From positions 3,472,001 to 3,536,000 of the forward strand of contig NZ_JAUSXK010000001.1 in NCBI RefSeq assembly GCF_030815955.1: a stretch of DNA of 64,000 nt, read 5' to 3'. Of this stretch, positions 1 to 8,732 are shown in pieces. A program made the position numbers and the translations under genes. Within the stretch, counting starts at the first letter, position 1, and each line of letters opens with the position of its first letter. The notes under the pieces are model-generated. The model had not been told where the DNA came from, did not search any database, and was given only the letters and a program-made list of their open reading frames with translations. The DNA is from Microbacterium murale (GTDB taxonomy: Bacteria; Actinomycetota; Actinomycetes; Actinomycetales; Microbacteriaceae).

Positions 1-185
1 CGGACGAGGGACGTGCGCTCAACCACTTCAACAAGAAGGCCAAGGGCGAACTCGTGCGAGCGCTGGCCCTGGAACGCGCCAGCGTGCGTTCTCTTTCGAC
101 GCTGCGGGATTGGGCATCCGCTCGATCGATTACGATGCGACGGGGCGAACAGGCCGGCGTCCTCGAACTCGTGACAGGGGCCTGA
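1..185 (+). CDS. yaaA: C-terminal end of a YaaA-family (DUF328/UPF0246) peroxide stress protein, 5' partial
   Basis: Only the last 60 codons are in the window, read from base 3 to the TGA at 183-185. The segment contains NHFNKKAKGELVRAL, which resembles the conserved 'N..(A)KkaKG.laR.l' region near the C-terminus of YaaA/UPF0246 proteins, followed by a short tail ending ELVTGA. Members of the family limit free iron during peroxide stress and bind DNA in E. coli. The upstream part lies outside the window, so the assignment rests on one motif and on the tail length being right for the family. Another basic C-terminal domain is possible. Confidence 0.55.
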   Translation, partial: DEGRALNHFNKKAKGELVRALALERASVRSLSTLRDWASARSITMRRGEQAGVLELVTGA

Positions 186-329
186 GAACCGAGCAGGCAC
201 ATGACGATATCGGTGCGCGTGTCGTTGCCAGTGGGCGGATGACCCCGCTACCATGGCCAATGCGCGAAGCGAAGGCTTCGTACTCGGGGGGCGAGGTCCG
301 CTTCCTCTGTCAAAAGGAATGTGAGTCTC

Positions 330-1163
330 ATGTATTCCGCCTATTCTGACTACTCCGACGTTGGCGCCTATGCCGGCATCTGGGCCGCATTCATCGGCCT
401 CTATTTCGTGTTCGCCATTGTCTTCTACGTCCTGGGCTCGCTCTTCTACATGAAGCTGTTCGAAAAGGCCGGCGTGCAGGGCAAGTGGCGCGCGTGGGTG
501 CCCGTGTACAACAACATGATCTTCGTGAAGCTGGGCGATCTGAGCCCTTGGTTGGTGCTGTACGGCATCGGCGCTTCGCTCCTGCTCGGCTGGATTCCTT
601 TCCTCGGACAGCTCGTGATCCTGGCGGTCGCCGTGATCATGGTCCTCGCGGCATACCGTGTCGGTCAGAAGCTGCAGAAGGAGGGCGCATGGGTCGTCCT
701 CTACATCTTCCTGTCCCTCGTCTGGCTCGGCATCATGGCCTTCGACAAGTCGCGCTGGAACCCCCAGATCCCGCCCGCCCCGTGGGCTGGCAACGCCTTC
801 TTCGGCGACCGCACCACATGGGACGGCATCCCCGCCCAGCCTTCGGCACAGGCCGCACCCGGCGCCACGCCCGGATACGGTGCAGCGCCACAGGGGTACG
901 CGCCGCCGCAGGGCTACCAGCAGCCTGCACCCGGCTACCAGCCGCCGGCTGCTCCCGGCTACCAGCAGCCCGCGGCTCCCGGCTACCAGCCGCCTGCCAC
1001 GCCTCCTGCCGCTCCGGCATCTCCGGTGACGCCGCCGCCTGCTGCGCCGTCCACGCCGCCTGCTGCGCCGAGCACGCCGCCCGCAGCCCCGACGACGCCG
1101 CCTGCGGCTCCGCCGGCACCGCCCGCGGGTCCGCCGGTGCCCCCGACGCAGCCACCGGCCTGA
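330..1163 (+). CDS. DUF5684-type membrane protein with long Pro/Ala-rich C-terminal tail
   Basis: A 277-residue protein. The first half holds about three or four hydrophobic segments and the DUF5684-like signature EKAGVQGKWRAWVPVYNN followed by a Gly/Leu-rich helix. The second half is a repetitive tail with PGYQQP/PGYQPP units and then APSTPP/APTTPP units, probably an unstructured cytosolic or wall-spanning extension. AAGGA at 314-318 lies 11 nt before the ATG at 330 but only 2 nt before an in-frame GTG at 321, so ATG is preferred. Function unknown; DUF5684 proteins are often annotated as signal-peptidase-like without proof. A terminator hairpin follows directly. Confidence 0.8.
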   Translation: MYSAYSDYSDVGAYAGIWAAFIGLYFVFAIVFYVLGSLFYMKLFEKAGVQGKWRAWVPVYNNMIFVKLGDLSPWLVLYGIGASLLLGWIPFLGQLVILAVAVIMVLAAYRVGQKLQKEGAWVVLYIFLSLVWLGIMAFDKSRWNPQIPPAPWAGNAFFGDRTTWDGIPAQPSAQAAPGATPGYGAAPQGYAPPQGYQQPAPGYQPPAAPGYQQPAAPGYQPPATPPAAPASPVTPPPAAPSTPPAAPSTPPAAPTTPPAAPPAPPAGPPVPPTQPPA

Positions 1164-1174
1164 TGCGTTGAATG

Positions 1175-1204
1175 AAGGACCCTCGATCTCGATCGGGGGT
1201 CCTT
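1175..1204 (+). terminator. Hairpin terminator after the DUF5684 gene
   Basis: AAGGACCC at 1175-1182 pairs with GGGGTCCTT at 1196-1204 around a short loop, 11 bases after the stop codon. There is no long T-run, which is common in GC-rich actinobacterial terminators. Confidence 0.7.
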
Positions 1205-1228
1205 CGTCGTAGTCGGACGAGATTCCGA

Positions 1229-1240
1229 TAGCGTGGACAC
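1229..1240 (+). promoter_or_regulatory. Leaderless-type -10 element for the aldo/keto reductase
   Basis: TAGCGT at 1229-1234 followed by exactly 6 nt and then ATG at 1241. There is no ribosome binding site. The spacing places the transcription start at the A of the start codon. Confidence 0.6.
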
Positions 1241-2224
1241 ATGGTCATGTCGCAGCGTCGGGTCGGAGCATCCGGTCTTCTCGTTTCGTCGACCGGTCTC
1301 GGATGCAACAACTTCGGCCGCGCGGGCACGGCGACCGAGACGCTCGACGGTACCCGAGCGGTCATCGACGCAGCCATCGCGAATGGCGTCACCTTCTTCG
1401 ACACGGCCGATATGTACGGCAAGGATCCTGGGCTCAGCGAGTCGCTGATGGGCGAGGCATTGCAGGGGCGGCGTGATCGCATCGTGCTGGCCACGAAGTT
1501 CGGTCAGGAGCGCGATATGGGGTACGACTTCCCGGCGGGGCGGGGCTCGCGCAGGTACATCCGCCGCGCGGTCGAAGAATCTCTTCGTCGTCTGCGGACC
1601 GATTGGATCGATCTGTACCAGCTGCACCTCCCAGACCCGGAGACTCCGATCGCCGAGACGACGGATGCTCTTGATGAACTCGTCCGCGAAGGCAAGATCC
1701 GCTATTACGGTCACTCCAACTTCCCCGGTTGGCAGGTCGCCGAGGCGGAGCTCACTTCGCGGCTTCGCTCGACCGGACGATTCGTATCGGCGCAGAACCA
1801 CTACTCGCTGCTGGCCAGGGCGGCGGAACGCGAGCTGCTTCCGGCGGTCGAACGCTATGGGCTCGGATTCTTCCCCTATTTCCCGCTGCAGAACGGCCTG
1901 CTCACTGGGAAGTTCTCACGCGCTGGAGGACCAGAGGGGAGTCGCATCATGTCCAACAAGCGGCACCTGTGGGAGAACGCGCCATGGGACGCTTTGGACG
2001 AGTATGCGGCTTTCTGCGCCGATCGAGGGATCACGATGCTCGAGGCGACGTTCGGATGGCTCCTCGCGCAGCCGACGGTTTCCAGCGTCATTGCCGGGGC
2101 GACGTCGGCCGCCCAGATCGAATCCAACGCGAAGGCCGCGACCGCCTGGACGCCGACTAGGGATGACCTCGCCGCCATCGACGAGTTCTTCCCGCTGCCC
2201 GCCGACCCAGGCGCGCAGGCGTGA
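1241..2224 (+). CDS. Aldo/keto reductase
   Basis: A 327-residue TIM-barrel oxidoreductase expected to reduce aldehydes or ketones with NADPH. The catalytic tetrad is visible: Asp and Tyr in FFDTADMYG, Lys in LATKFG and His in YQLHLPD. The conserved YYGHSNF and the C-terminal cofactor region (VIAGATSAAQIESNAKA) are also present. Length matches the AKR family, closest in look to the YajO/PdxI-like general aldo/keto reductases. The natural substrate cannot be read from sequence. It stands alone on its own leaderless-type promoter, downstream of a terminator. Confidence 0.9.
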   Translation: MVMSQRRVGASGLLVSSTGLGCNNFGRAGTATETLDGTRAVIDAAIANGVTFFDTADMYGKDPGLSESLMGEALQGRRDRIVLATKFGQERDMGYDFPAGRGSRRYIRRAVEESLRRLRTDWIDLYQLHLPDPETPIAETTDALDELVREGKIRYYGHSNFPGWQVAEAELTSRLRSTGRFVSAQNHYSLLARAAERELLPAVERYGLGFFPYFPLQNGLLTGKFSRAGGPEGSRIMSNKRHLWENAPWDALDEYAAFCADRGITMLEATFGWLLAQPTVSSVIAGATSAAQIESNAKAATAWTPTRDDLAAIDEFFPLPADPGAQA

Positions 2225-2294
2225 CGCAGTTCCACTACGATGTGTGAGAATCTTGCGGCCGCGCGTATCGCCGCATCCAACCCGGAGGAACCCT

Positions 2295-3137
2295 TTGTCT
2301 GAGACGTCCACGCAGACCCATCGCGTCTCGGCCCCGGACGGTGGCGAGATCGTTCTGACCTGGGCCGGAGTGACGGATACGGGGCTTCGCCGCGACAACA
2401 ATCAGGATGCGTTTCTGGCGCAGTACCCGCTGTTCGTGGTCGCAGACGGCATGGGTGGTCATGCGGGCGGCGAGATCGCGAGTCAGAGCACGATCGCTCG
2501 CCTGCAGGAAGTCGTCGACTCCGGCGACGTGGGCACCGCGGCCATTGAGAATGCTCTCACCCAGGCAGTGAGCGACATCGCTTCGCACCCCGAGACCACC
2601 GACGAGGGCACCGGAACGACGCTCACGGGTGTGTTCTTCGATATGACGGAGGACGAACCCCGGTGGATCTCCCTGAACATCGGCGATTCCCGGGTGTACC
2701 TGCTGCGTGACGAACGACTTGTCCAGGTCACCACGGATCACTCCGTCGTTCAGGAGCTGATCAGTTCGGGGCGGCTCAGCCCGGAGGAGGCGGAGAGCCA
2801 TCCGTACAGCAACGTGATCACGCGTGCAGTCGGTGCGAGTGAGCTCACCCCGCCGGACTATCTCGGGATCGAGGTGCTCGACGGCGACAGGTTTGTGATC
2901 TGCTCTGATGGGTTGACCAAGGAGCTCACCGACTACGGCATCCAGCACTTCCTGCGGGAACAGGCCGATCCTGCAGTGGCAGCGGACGCGATGCTGGCGG
3001 CTGCGCTGGAGAACGGTGGGCGCGACAACGTCACCGTCGTCATCGTGCAGGTGGAACGTGCGGGCCAGACTCTGCCTTCGGACGACGAGGCCACAACGAC
3101 TGAGTCTTCCTCCACACCGGAGCAGACCGCCGAATAG
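2295..3137 (+). CDS. PP2C-family Ser/Thr protein phosphatase
   Basis: A 280-residue soluble phosphatase. PP2C/PPM motifs occur in order: RRDNNQDAF, VADGMGGHAGGE (metal-binding Asp and Gly-Gly), GTTLTGVF, NIGDSRVYLLR, TTDHSVVQEL, ICSDGLTKEL and GRDNVTVVIV. It should dephosphorylate Ser/Thr-phosphorylated proteins with Mn/Mg ions. Unlike mycobacterial PstP it has no transmembrane helix or extracellular domain, only a short acidic Thr/Ser-rich tail. The start is TTG at 2295, chosen because GGAGGAA (2284-2290) lies 4 nt upstream and the PP2C fold begins soon after; the reading frame is open much further 5' without family similarity. No partner kinase is seen; the FtsK-like gene follows at 57 bp. 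Confidence 0.92.
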   Translation: MSETSTQTHRVSAPDGGEIVLTWAGVTDTGLRRDNNQDAFLAQYPLFVVADGMGGHAGGEIASQSTIARLQEVVDSGDVGTAAIENALTQAVSDIASHPETTDEGTGTTLTGVFFDMTEDEPRWISLNIGDSRVYLLRDERLVQVTTDHSVVQELISSGRLSPEEAESHPYSNVITRAVGASELTPPDYLGIEVLDGDRFVICSDGLTKELTDYGIQHFLREQADPAVAADAMLAAALENGGRDNVTVVIVQVERAGQTLPSDDEATTTESSSTPEQTAE

Positions 3138-3182
3138 CCCGACAGGGGTGTGGACAACGGCATCCGCTGTCTGCAGATGCCG

Positions 3183-3194
3183 TGCAATGAGGTC
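3183..3194 (+). promoter_or_regulatory. Weak leaderless-type hexamer before the FtsK-like gene
   Basis: TGCAAT at 3183-3188 then 6 nt then ATG at 3195. The hexamer is a poor -10 match, but the spacing is the same as in the other leaderless starts of this window. Confidence 0.3.
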
Positions 3195-6002
3195 ATGGAC
3201 CTCGAACCTCTCGCTCTTCCCGCTGCTGCCGCGGAGCCGCGTCGTCAGTCGGTCCCGGTGCTCGCCGCCGTCGTGCCGATCGCGGCCGGAGTCGTCCTGT
3301 GGCTGGTGACCGGATCGATATTCTCGCTGTGCTTCGCGGCTCTCGGTCCGCTGATGATCGGTGCGTCGCTGCTGGACGGCGTGCGCATCCGTCGTCGGGA
3401 ACGTCGAACGGCCGTGGATGACGAGACAGTCGCTTGGCGCCGTGCCGAGCAGGACCTGCTCCGGCGCCACGACAGTGAACGCCGCGAGCTGCGGCGAACT
3501 CACCCCGATGCTGCCGCATGCCTCCAAGACGCTCCGCTCAGGGATCTTCAGGCGATCGATGAGGCGACGACGGTCGTCATCGGCTCCGGCTCCAGACGAA
3601 GCGCGCTTCGAGTGACCGGAGACGACGGCGAACGCGCGCGCGGATTCCGAAAGCGCGCGGCGCACGTGAAAGACGTTCCCATCACCGTCGCCATGGGGCG
3701 TGGCATCTGCCTACGGGGGCCTGCGCCCATCGTCGCCGCTGCTGCCAGGGCGCTCGTGGTTCAGCTGTGCCTGCGTCACACGCCAGGGCAGCTCGCGCTG
3801 GTCGGCGGGGGACTGGAGACACTGGGGCTGGACGGATTTCCGCACGCAGGCAGGACTCGTCGCGGCGCGTGGCGTCTCGCAGTCGTGGTGGGCGACGAAG
3901 AATGCGCGGATTCAGCGGCTCAGCTGCGAGTCTGCGGGTCGGACGACGAAGTTCCGGAGGGCGTGACGACGCTCATCGATTGCACTGGTCCGAACAGCGC
4001 GCGCGTGCGGACGCCGGCCGGTGACGAGGAGGTCACGCTGGAATGCCTCTCGCGCGCTCAGGCCATGGCGATCGCAGACGACAGCGTCGAGCGGGAAAGA
4101 CATGCGGCGCAGTTGCCCGACACCGTCGCTCTCGGGGAGCTTGTGCTGGCAATGGAAGCAGGGGACACCGGACTCCCCGCGGTGATCGGGCGCACCGAGA
4201 GCGCGGACGTTGTACTCGACCTCGTCGAGGACGGTCCGCACGCGATAGTGACCGGGATGACCGGCGCAGGGAAGAGCGAACTGCTCGTGACCTGGGTCGC
4301 CTCGATGGCACGCTCGCACCGGCCGGACGAGGTGACGTTCGTGCTGGCGGACTTCAAGGGCGGAACGGCGTTCGATCCGCTGCGGGAGCTTCCACATGTC
4401 GCGGCTGTGATGACCGACCTGGATGCGGAAGACGCACGTCGAGGTGTCGAGAGCCTGACGGCAGAGCTTCGTCGCCGTGAGGCGGTGCTGGCAGAGGTCG
4501 GGGCGAGGAACATCGCGGAGGCGGGTGGGCGACTGGGGCGCCTCGTGATCGTCGTCGATGAATTCGCTGCTCTGCTGCAGGAACATCCTGACCTCGGTGC
4601 TGTGTTCACTGACGTCGCTGCTCGTGGCCGGGCGCTCGGCATGCACCTCATCCTCGGTACTCAACGTGCAGCCGGCGTCATCCGCGACGGGCTCGCCGCG
4701 AACTGTCCCCTGCGGGTGAGCCTGCGCGTGACGGAGGCTGCGGACAGCCGACTCGTCATCGGATCGGATGACGCAGCCGGCCTGCCGGGCGGCGCCGCCT
4801 CGCGCGGTCTCGCCTTCATCCGGCGGCCACAGGATGTGGCGGCCGCGGCGGTACGTGTCGCGCTCACGAGCGCGGGGGACCTCCGGGGGATCGGTGCACG
4901 CTGGCCGGACGCCGAGGCTCCAGTGAGCCCCTGGCTTCCTCCGTTGCCGCTGAGGCTCGAGCTCGGTGACCTGACTGCTCGGCATGCGTCCGGGGTGGGG
5001 TTGCTGATCGGACTCACGGACGAACCCGAACGACAGCGTCAGACGCCCTTGCTGCTGCGACCAGGCGTCGACCGCGGACTCGCCGTGATCGGAGGCAGCG
5101 CTTCGGGGAGAACGTCGCTGCTGCGGGTCTTGGCGGAGCAGTGCGAGCGTTCGTTGTTGCTGGCGCCCGATCCGGAGCATGCGTGGGATGCGTTGGCGGA
5201 TCTTCTCGAAGGCGACGCCGTCCCACCGCAGCTCGTGCTGTGCGACGACCTCGACCAGATCGTCGCGTCGTTCCCCGTCGAATACGGGCAGGTGTTCCTC
5301 GAGCGCATGGAGAAGCTGGTGCGCTCAGCCGCGGCACGTGGATGCACGGTGGTCATCACGACCGGTCGAGCATCAGGCCAGACATCCCGCGTGATCGAGG
5401 CGCTGCCGTCGCGGATGCTGCTGCGAATGGGCAGCAGGATGGAGCATCTCGCAGCGGGCGGGGACGCCGTCGGCTACCGCGGCGATCGTCCGGCGGGCCG
5501 CGGCAGAGTCGGCGAGCACGAAGTGCAGGTCGCCTGGACGGATGCATCTGCTCATGCGGAGACCACGCCTGGACCCGTGGAACGTTGGACGCCAGCCGCA
5601 CCGGTCGTCGGCGTGATCGCCCTCGGGGTTCGACGTGTCGTGGAACGGCTGCAAGGCGCCTATCCGGACCATGTCGTTTCGCCGGTCACCTCCGTGCAGG
5701 GTGCGGCGACGTCGGCGCCCCTCACCAGCGCATCGGGGGGTACACCTGCCTTCGACACGTCGCCGACGATCCTGGTCGGCGACGCGGAGAGCTGGCAGCG
5801 ACAATGGCCGCTATGGCAGCGGATTCGACTCGAAGGAGAGATGCTTTTCCTCGCCGAGTGCGCTGGCGAGTTGCGTTCTTTCGCGGGGTATCGTGAGTTG
5901 CCGCCCTATGCGGAACCGCACGTGGGGCGGGCATGGACCATCCGCGACGGTCTCGCCCCAAGGCGGGTGATCATCCCGGAGCTCGATGCATCGGGACGCT
6001 GA
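3195..6002 (+). CDS. FtsK/SpoIIIE-domain (EccC/EssC-like) membrane ATPase
   Basis: A 935-residue protein. Two hydrophobic segments near residues 20-60 anchor it, an FtsK/SpoIIIE ATPase follows with Walker A GMTGAGKS at 354-361 and Walker B LVIVVDEF, and a degenerate second ATPase has GGSASGRTS at 633-641, where Arg replaces the Walker A Lys, with Walker B LVLCDDLD. The order (two N-terminal helices, active then degenerate ATPase) recalls EccC/EssC motors of type VII secretion. No WXG100, EccB/D/E or mycosin gene is nearby, so substrate and role are unknown. The start at ATG 3195 (MDLEPLALP) is preferred over GTG 3150 because the hydrophobic region follows at normal distance. The upstream PP2C may be a functional partner (inference). 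Confidence 0.85.
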   Translation: MDLEPLALPAAAAEPRRQSVPVLAAVVPIAAGVVLWLVTGSIFSLCFAALGPLMIGASLLDGVRIRRRERRTAVDDETVAWRRAEQDLLRRHDSERRELRRTHPDAAACLQDAPLRDLQAIDEATTVVIGSGSRRSALRVTGDDGERARGFRKRAAHVKDVPITVAMGRGICLRGPAPIVAAAARALVVQLCLRHTPGQLALVGGGLETLGLDGFPHAGRTRRGAWRLAVVVGDEECADSAAQLRVCGSDDEVPEGVTTLIDCTGPNSARVRTPAGDEEVTLECLSRAQAMAIADDSVERERHAAQLPDTVALGELVLAMEAGDTGLPAVIGRTESADVVLDLVEDGPHAIVTGMTGAGKSELLVTWVASMARSHRPDEVTFVLADFKGGTAFDPLRELPHVAAVMTDLDAEDARRGVESLTAELRRREAVLAEVGARNIAEAGGRLGRLVIVVDEFAALLQEHPDLGAVFTDVAARGRALGMHLILGTQRAAGVIRDGLAANCPLRVSLRVTEAADSRLVIGSDDAAGLPGGAASRGLAFIRRPQDVAAAAVRVALTSAGDLRGIGARWPDAEAPVSPWLPPLPLRLELGDLTARHASGVGLLIGLTDEPERQRQTPLLLRPGVDRGLAVIGGSASGRTSLLRVLAEQCERSLLLAPDPEHAWDALADLLEGDAVPPQLVLCDDLDQIVASFPVEYGQVFLERMEKLVRSAAARGCTVVITTGRASGQTSRVIEALPSRMLLRMGSRMEHLAAGGDAVGYRGDRPAGRGRVGEHEVQVAWTDASAHAETTPGPVERWTPAAPVVGVIALGVRRVVERLQGAYPDHVVSPVTSVQGAATSAPLTSASGGTPAFDTSPTILVGDAESWQRQWPLWQRIRLEGEMLFLAECAGELRSFAGYRELPPYAEPHVGRAWTIRDGLAPRRVIIPELDASGR

Positions 6003-6017
6003 GCGCGCACCGCGGTT

Positions 6018-7130
6018 TCACATCACGGATGCGATCGCGCTGGCCTGCAAGCCGTGCGCCACCGCGACACCGTCGTTGATCACTGCCCCCTTCGCAATGT
6101 TGAGACCGCTGGCCAGTGCCGCATCGGCGTTCAGCGCGTCCCTCCACCCTCGGCCGGCGATCTGACGCACATATGGCAGTGTCGCGTTCGTGAGCGCGGA
6201 CGTCGACGTGTTCGGCACCGCTCCGGGCATGTTCGCAACGCAGTAGAAGACGGTGTCGTGCACGGGGAACGTCGGATCGTCGTGCGTGGTCGGATGCGTG
6301 TCCTCGAAGCAGCCGCCCTGGTCGACGGCGATGTCGACGAGCACACTGCCTGGTCGCATCTCCGCCACCATCTCGTTGGTGACGAGCTTCGGCGCGCGTG
6401 CTCCAGGAATCAGCACGGAGCCGATGACCAGATCAGAGCTGATCACGGCGCGGCGTAGATCCAGCGGATTGGAGGCCGCCGTCTTCACCCGCCCGCCGAA
6501 ATGATCGTCCAGCATCCGCAGGCGGGGGATGTTGGTGTCGAAGACAGTGACGTCCGCGCCCATCCCGCTCGCGATGACCGCCGCGTTCGCGCCGGCGACG
6601 CCGCCGCCTATGACGGTCACTGTCGCTGGCCTCGTTCCTGGCACACCCGACATGAGCAGTCCCAGCCCGCCGTTCGAGCGCATCAGCGTGTTCGCGCCGA
6701 CGAGGGGGGCCAGTCGTCCGGCCACCTCGCTCATGGGTGCGAGAAGGGGGAGGCCCCCGCCGGGCAGCTGCACGGTCTCGTAGGCGATAGCCGTGACGCC
6801 GTCTGCGAGAAGCCTTTCGGTCAGCGGCCGATCGGCCGCCAGATGCAGGTACGTGAACAGGGTGAGGTCGTCGCGGAAGAAGTCGTATTCGCTGGCGACA
6901 GGCTCCTTGACCTTGAGCAGCAGCTCGGCGCTGGACCACACCTCCGCCGCATCGTCCAGCAACGTGGCACCCGCCTCGACATACTCGGCATCCGGCATCG
7001 ACGAACCCACGCCGGCCCCGGACTGCACGAACACCTCGTGCCCGGCGTGCACCAGATCGTGCACTCCCGCTGGCGTCAGAGCGACGCGGTACTCATTGTT
7101 CTTGACCTCGGTGGGGACGCTGATCCTCAT
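6018..7130 (-). CDS. ald: Alanine dehydrogenase
   Basis: A 370-residue enzyme for reversible NAD-dependent deamination of L-alanine to pyruvate and ammonia. It begins MRISVPTEVKNNEYRVALTP, the standard N-terminus of the family. LLKVKEP carries the substrate-binding Lys, THLHLAAD-type sequence (YLHLAADRP) the catalytic His, and GGGVAGANAA the NAD-binding Rossmann loop. A purine-rich ribosome binding stretch (GAGGGAGGAGAGGAG) precedes the ATG. The asparaginase-like gene lies 53 bp upstream on the same strand, so the two may be co-transcribed and together release ammonia from amino acids. It converges on the FtsK-like gene with only 15 bp between stops. Confidence 0.96.
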   Translation of the reverse strand: MRISVPTEVKNNEYRVALTPAGVHDLVHAGHEVFVQSGAGVGSSMPDAEYVEAGATLLDDAAEVWSSAELLLKVKEPVASEYDFFRDDLTLFTYLHLAADRPLTERLLADGVTAIAYETVQLPGGGLPLLAPMSEVAGRLAPLVGANTLMRSNGGLGLLMSGVPGTRPATVTVIGGGVAGANAAVIASGMGADVTVFDTNIPRLRMLDDHFGGRVKTAASNPLDLRRAVISSDLVIGSVLIPGARAPKLVTNEMVAEMRPGSVLVDIAVDQGGCFEDTHPTTHDDPTFPVHDTVFYCVANMPGAVPNTSTSALTNATLPYVRQIAGRGWRDALNADAALASGLNIAKGAVINDGVAVAHGLQASAIASVM

Positions 7131-7183
7131 CGTGGCTCCTCTCCTCCCTCAACGCTGAGGGCATACTGCCCCTGGTCAGGGCA

Positions 7184-8179
7184 TCAGATGGCGGCGCCGG
7201 GACGGATCATCCCGACGTCGCTCCCTCCGCCGAGGACGGCGAGGGGAAGTGCGTTGGCGAGCGTCGCCAGATCGGCTTCGCTCAGAGCGCCTGCATGGGC
7301 GAGCAGTGTCGCCGCCACGATCGTGAGGGCTCGTGCGCTGCCATCGAGCATCTTGAGCGCGACGGTGGTTCCGTCCGGGGCGACCATCACCATGATCCCC
7401 TCAGCGCCGCTCTTCGCGAACACTCCGAGCGTCTCGATCGCGATCGTGTCCGGCCGGCCTGGCCCCTCGATCGTCCACGGGTTCTCCTTGACTGCGCGCA
7501 CCAGAGTGCCGGCGACGCGGTGCAGTGCGAAGGGGGAGCGCTCGGAGGCGGAGCCGATGCGATGGATGGCGCGGCCGAGCCCGGCGAGGGTGATCGCGTG
7601 AATCGGAGCACCGCATCCGTCCACGGATGTGTGTGCGATCTTCTCGCCTGTGAGTCGCTCGACCACTTCACGGATATGCAGTTGCAGCGGATGGGTCGGG
7701 TGGAGGTATCCGTCGGTCGGCCAGCCGGTCGCGACGCACGCGCGCAGCATCGCGGCGTGCTTTCCCGAGCAGTCCATCCGGATGCGCGCCTGCTGTCCGT
7801 GCTCCCGAACGAGGTGGTCACGGGCGGCAGTATCTCGAGGCCACGCCGCAGGGCAACCGAGGTGGTCTTCTGTGAGGCCACCCGCCGTCAGTATCTCGCG
7901 GACGAGGTCGGCGTGGCGGTCCGTCCCCACGTGACTTGCCGTCGAGATGGCGAGCTGCTCGCCCGCCAGATCCGCTCCCGCAGTGACGCAGGCGACGGCT
8001 TGAAGCGGTTTCAGGCTCGAGCGGGGAAGGATCAGGGCGTCCGGGTTCCCCAGCCGTCTGACGACATCTCCGTCCGGCGAGAGCACGATCGCTGCTCCGG
8101 CGTGACGGGATTCGACGAATCCACTGCGTTCGACAACGGCGAGTTCGACAGCATCCGCGATAGTGAAAGTCTCCAGCAC
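7184..8179 (-). CDS. Asparaginase of the Rhizobium-type (PF06089) family
   Basis: A 331-residue protein of the asparaginase family first known from Rhizobium etli, unrelated to the E. coli AnsA/AnsB fold. Visible signatures are RSSLKPLQA (Ser-x-x-Lys nucleophile region), STASHVG, MDCSGKHAAML (conserved Cys and Lys), VDGCGAPIHAI and the C-terminal AVLGGGSDVGMIRPG. It should hydrolyse L-asparagine to aspartate and ammonia in the cytosol, as there is no signal peptide. It starts with GTG at 8179 behind a leaderless-type promoter, and precedes ald on the same strand. The exact substrate range is not shown by the sequence. Confidence 0.88.
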   Translation of the reverse strand: MLETFTIADAVELAVVERSGFVESRHAGAAIVLSPDGDVVRRLGNPDALILPRSSLKPLQAVACVTAGADLAGEQLAISTASHVGTDRHADLVREILTAGGLTEDHLGCPAAWPRDTAARDHLVREHGQQARIRMDCSGKHAAMLRACVATGWPTDGYLHPTHPLQLHIREVVERLTGEKIAHTSVDGCGAPIHAITLAGLGRAIHRIGSASERSPFALHRVAGTLVRAVKENPWTIEGPGRPDTIAIETLGVFAKSGAEGIMVMVAPDGTTVALKMLDGSARALTIVAATLLAHAGALSEADLATLANALPLAVLGGGSDVGMIRPGAAI

Positions 8180-8191
8180 CAGACCAGCCTA
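8180..8191 (-). promoter_or_regulatory. Leaderless-type -10 element for the asparaginase gene
   Basis: On the minus strand TAGGCT (8186-8191) is followed by 6 nt (GGTCTG) and the GTG start at 8179. No ribosome binding site is present. Confidence 0.6.
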
Positions 8192-8228
8192 TCGCCGAGG
8201 TCTCCACCGGCACCGAGCCGCACCGTGT

Positions 8229-8240
8229 CAGACTGACCTC
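8229..8240 (+). promoter_or_regulatory. Leaderless-type -10 element for the OsmC-family gene
   Basis: CAGACT at 8229-8234, a one-base variant of TAGACT, then 6 nt and ATG at 8241. It is divergent from the asparaginase promoter 38 bp away. Confidence 0.5.
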
Positions 8241-8732
8241 ATGAGCCTCAGCGAACATCACTACGCTCTCACCGCCACCTGGCACGGTAACCGGGGCACC
8301 GGGACGAGCGGGTATCGGGATTACTCCAGGGATGTCACGATCGAGATCCAGGGCAAGCCCGAGATGCTCGCCTCGGCTGACAAGCCGTTCCGAGGTGACG
8401 CTGCACGCTGGAATCCCGAAGACATGCTGATCGCCGCTCTGTCCGAGTGCCATCTGCTGTCGTATCTGCATGCGTGCGTCGGCGCAGGCGTCGTCGTCGT
8501 GTCGTACCGCGATCGCGCGAGCGGCGTCATGCGCGAAGACGGCAGAGGCGGCGGTGCTTTCACCGACGTGCTGCTGCGGCCGGAAGTGGTCGTGGCGGAT
8601 GCCTCGATGATCGCTGCGGCCGAAAGCGCGCACGATGACGCGCACCGGATGTGCTTCATCGCGAACTCGGTGAACTTCCCGGTCCGCCATGAAGCGAGCG
8701 TCAGCGCCGCTCGTGCGGAAGAGCCTGCTTGA
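8241..8732 (+). CDS. OsmC/Ohr-family peroxide reductase-like protein
   Basis: A 163-residue protein. The family's two redox cysteines are visible in ALSECHLL and HRMCFIANSVNFPV, with the preceding WNPEDMLIAALSEC helix typical of OsmC proteins. Members reduce organic or fatty acid hydroperoxides with thiol donors in the cytosol. The start at ATG 8241 (MSLSEHHY) fits both family length and the 6-nt spaced promoter hexamer. Its last 32 bases overlap the end of the convergent plsC-type gene on the opposite strand. Confidence 0.9.
   Translation: MSLSEHHYALTATWHGNRGTGTSGYRDYSRDVTIEIQGKPEMLASADKPFRGDAARWNPEDMLIAALSECHLLSYLHACVGAGVVVVSYRDRASGVMREDGRGGGAFTDVLLRPEVVVADASMIAAAESAHDDAHRMCFIANSVNFPVRHEASVSAARAEEPA

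Noticed and set aside
110..349. A 79-codon frame starting inside the YaaA end and running through the first intergenic region
   Set aside because: No ribosome binding site or motif, and it overlaps the starts of the better supported neighbouring genes.
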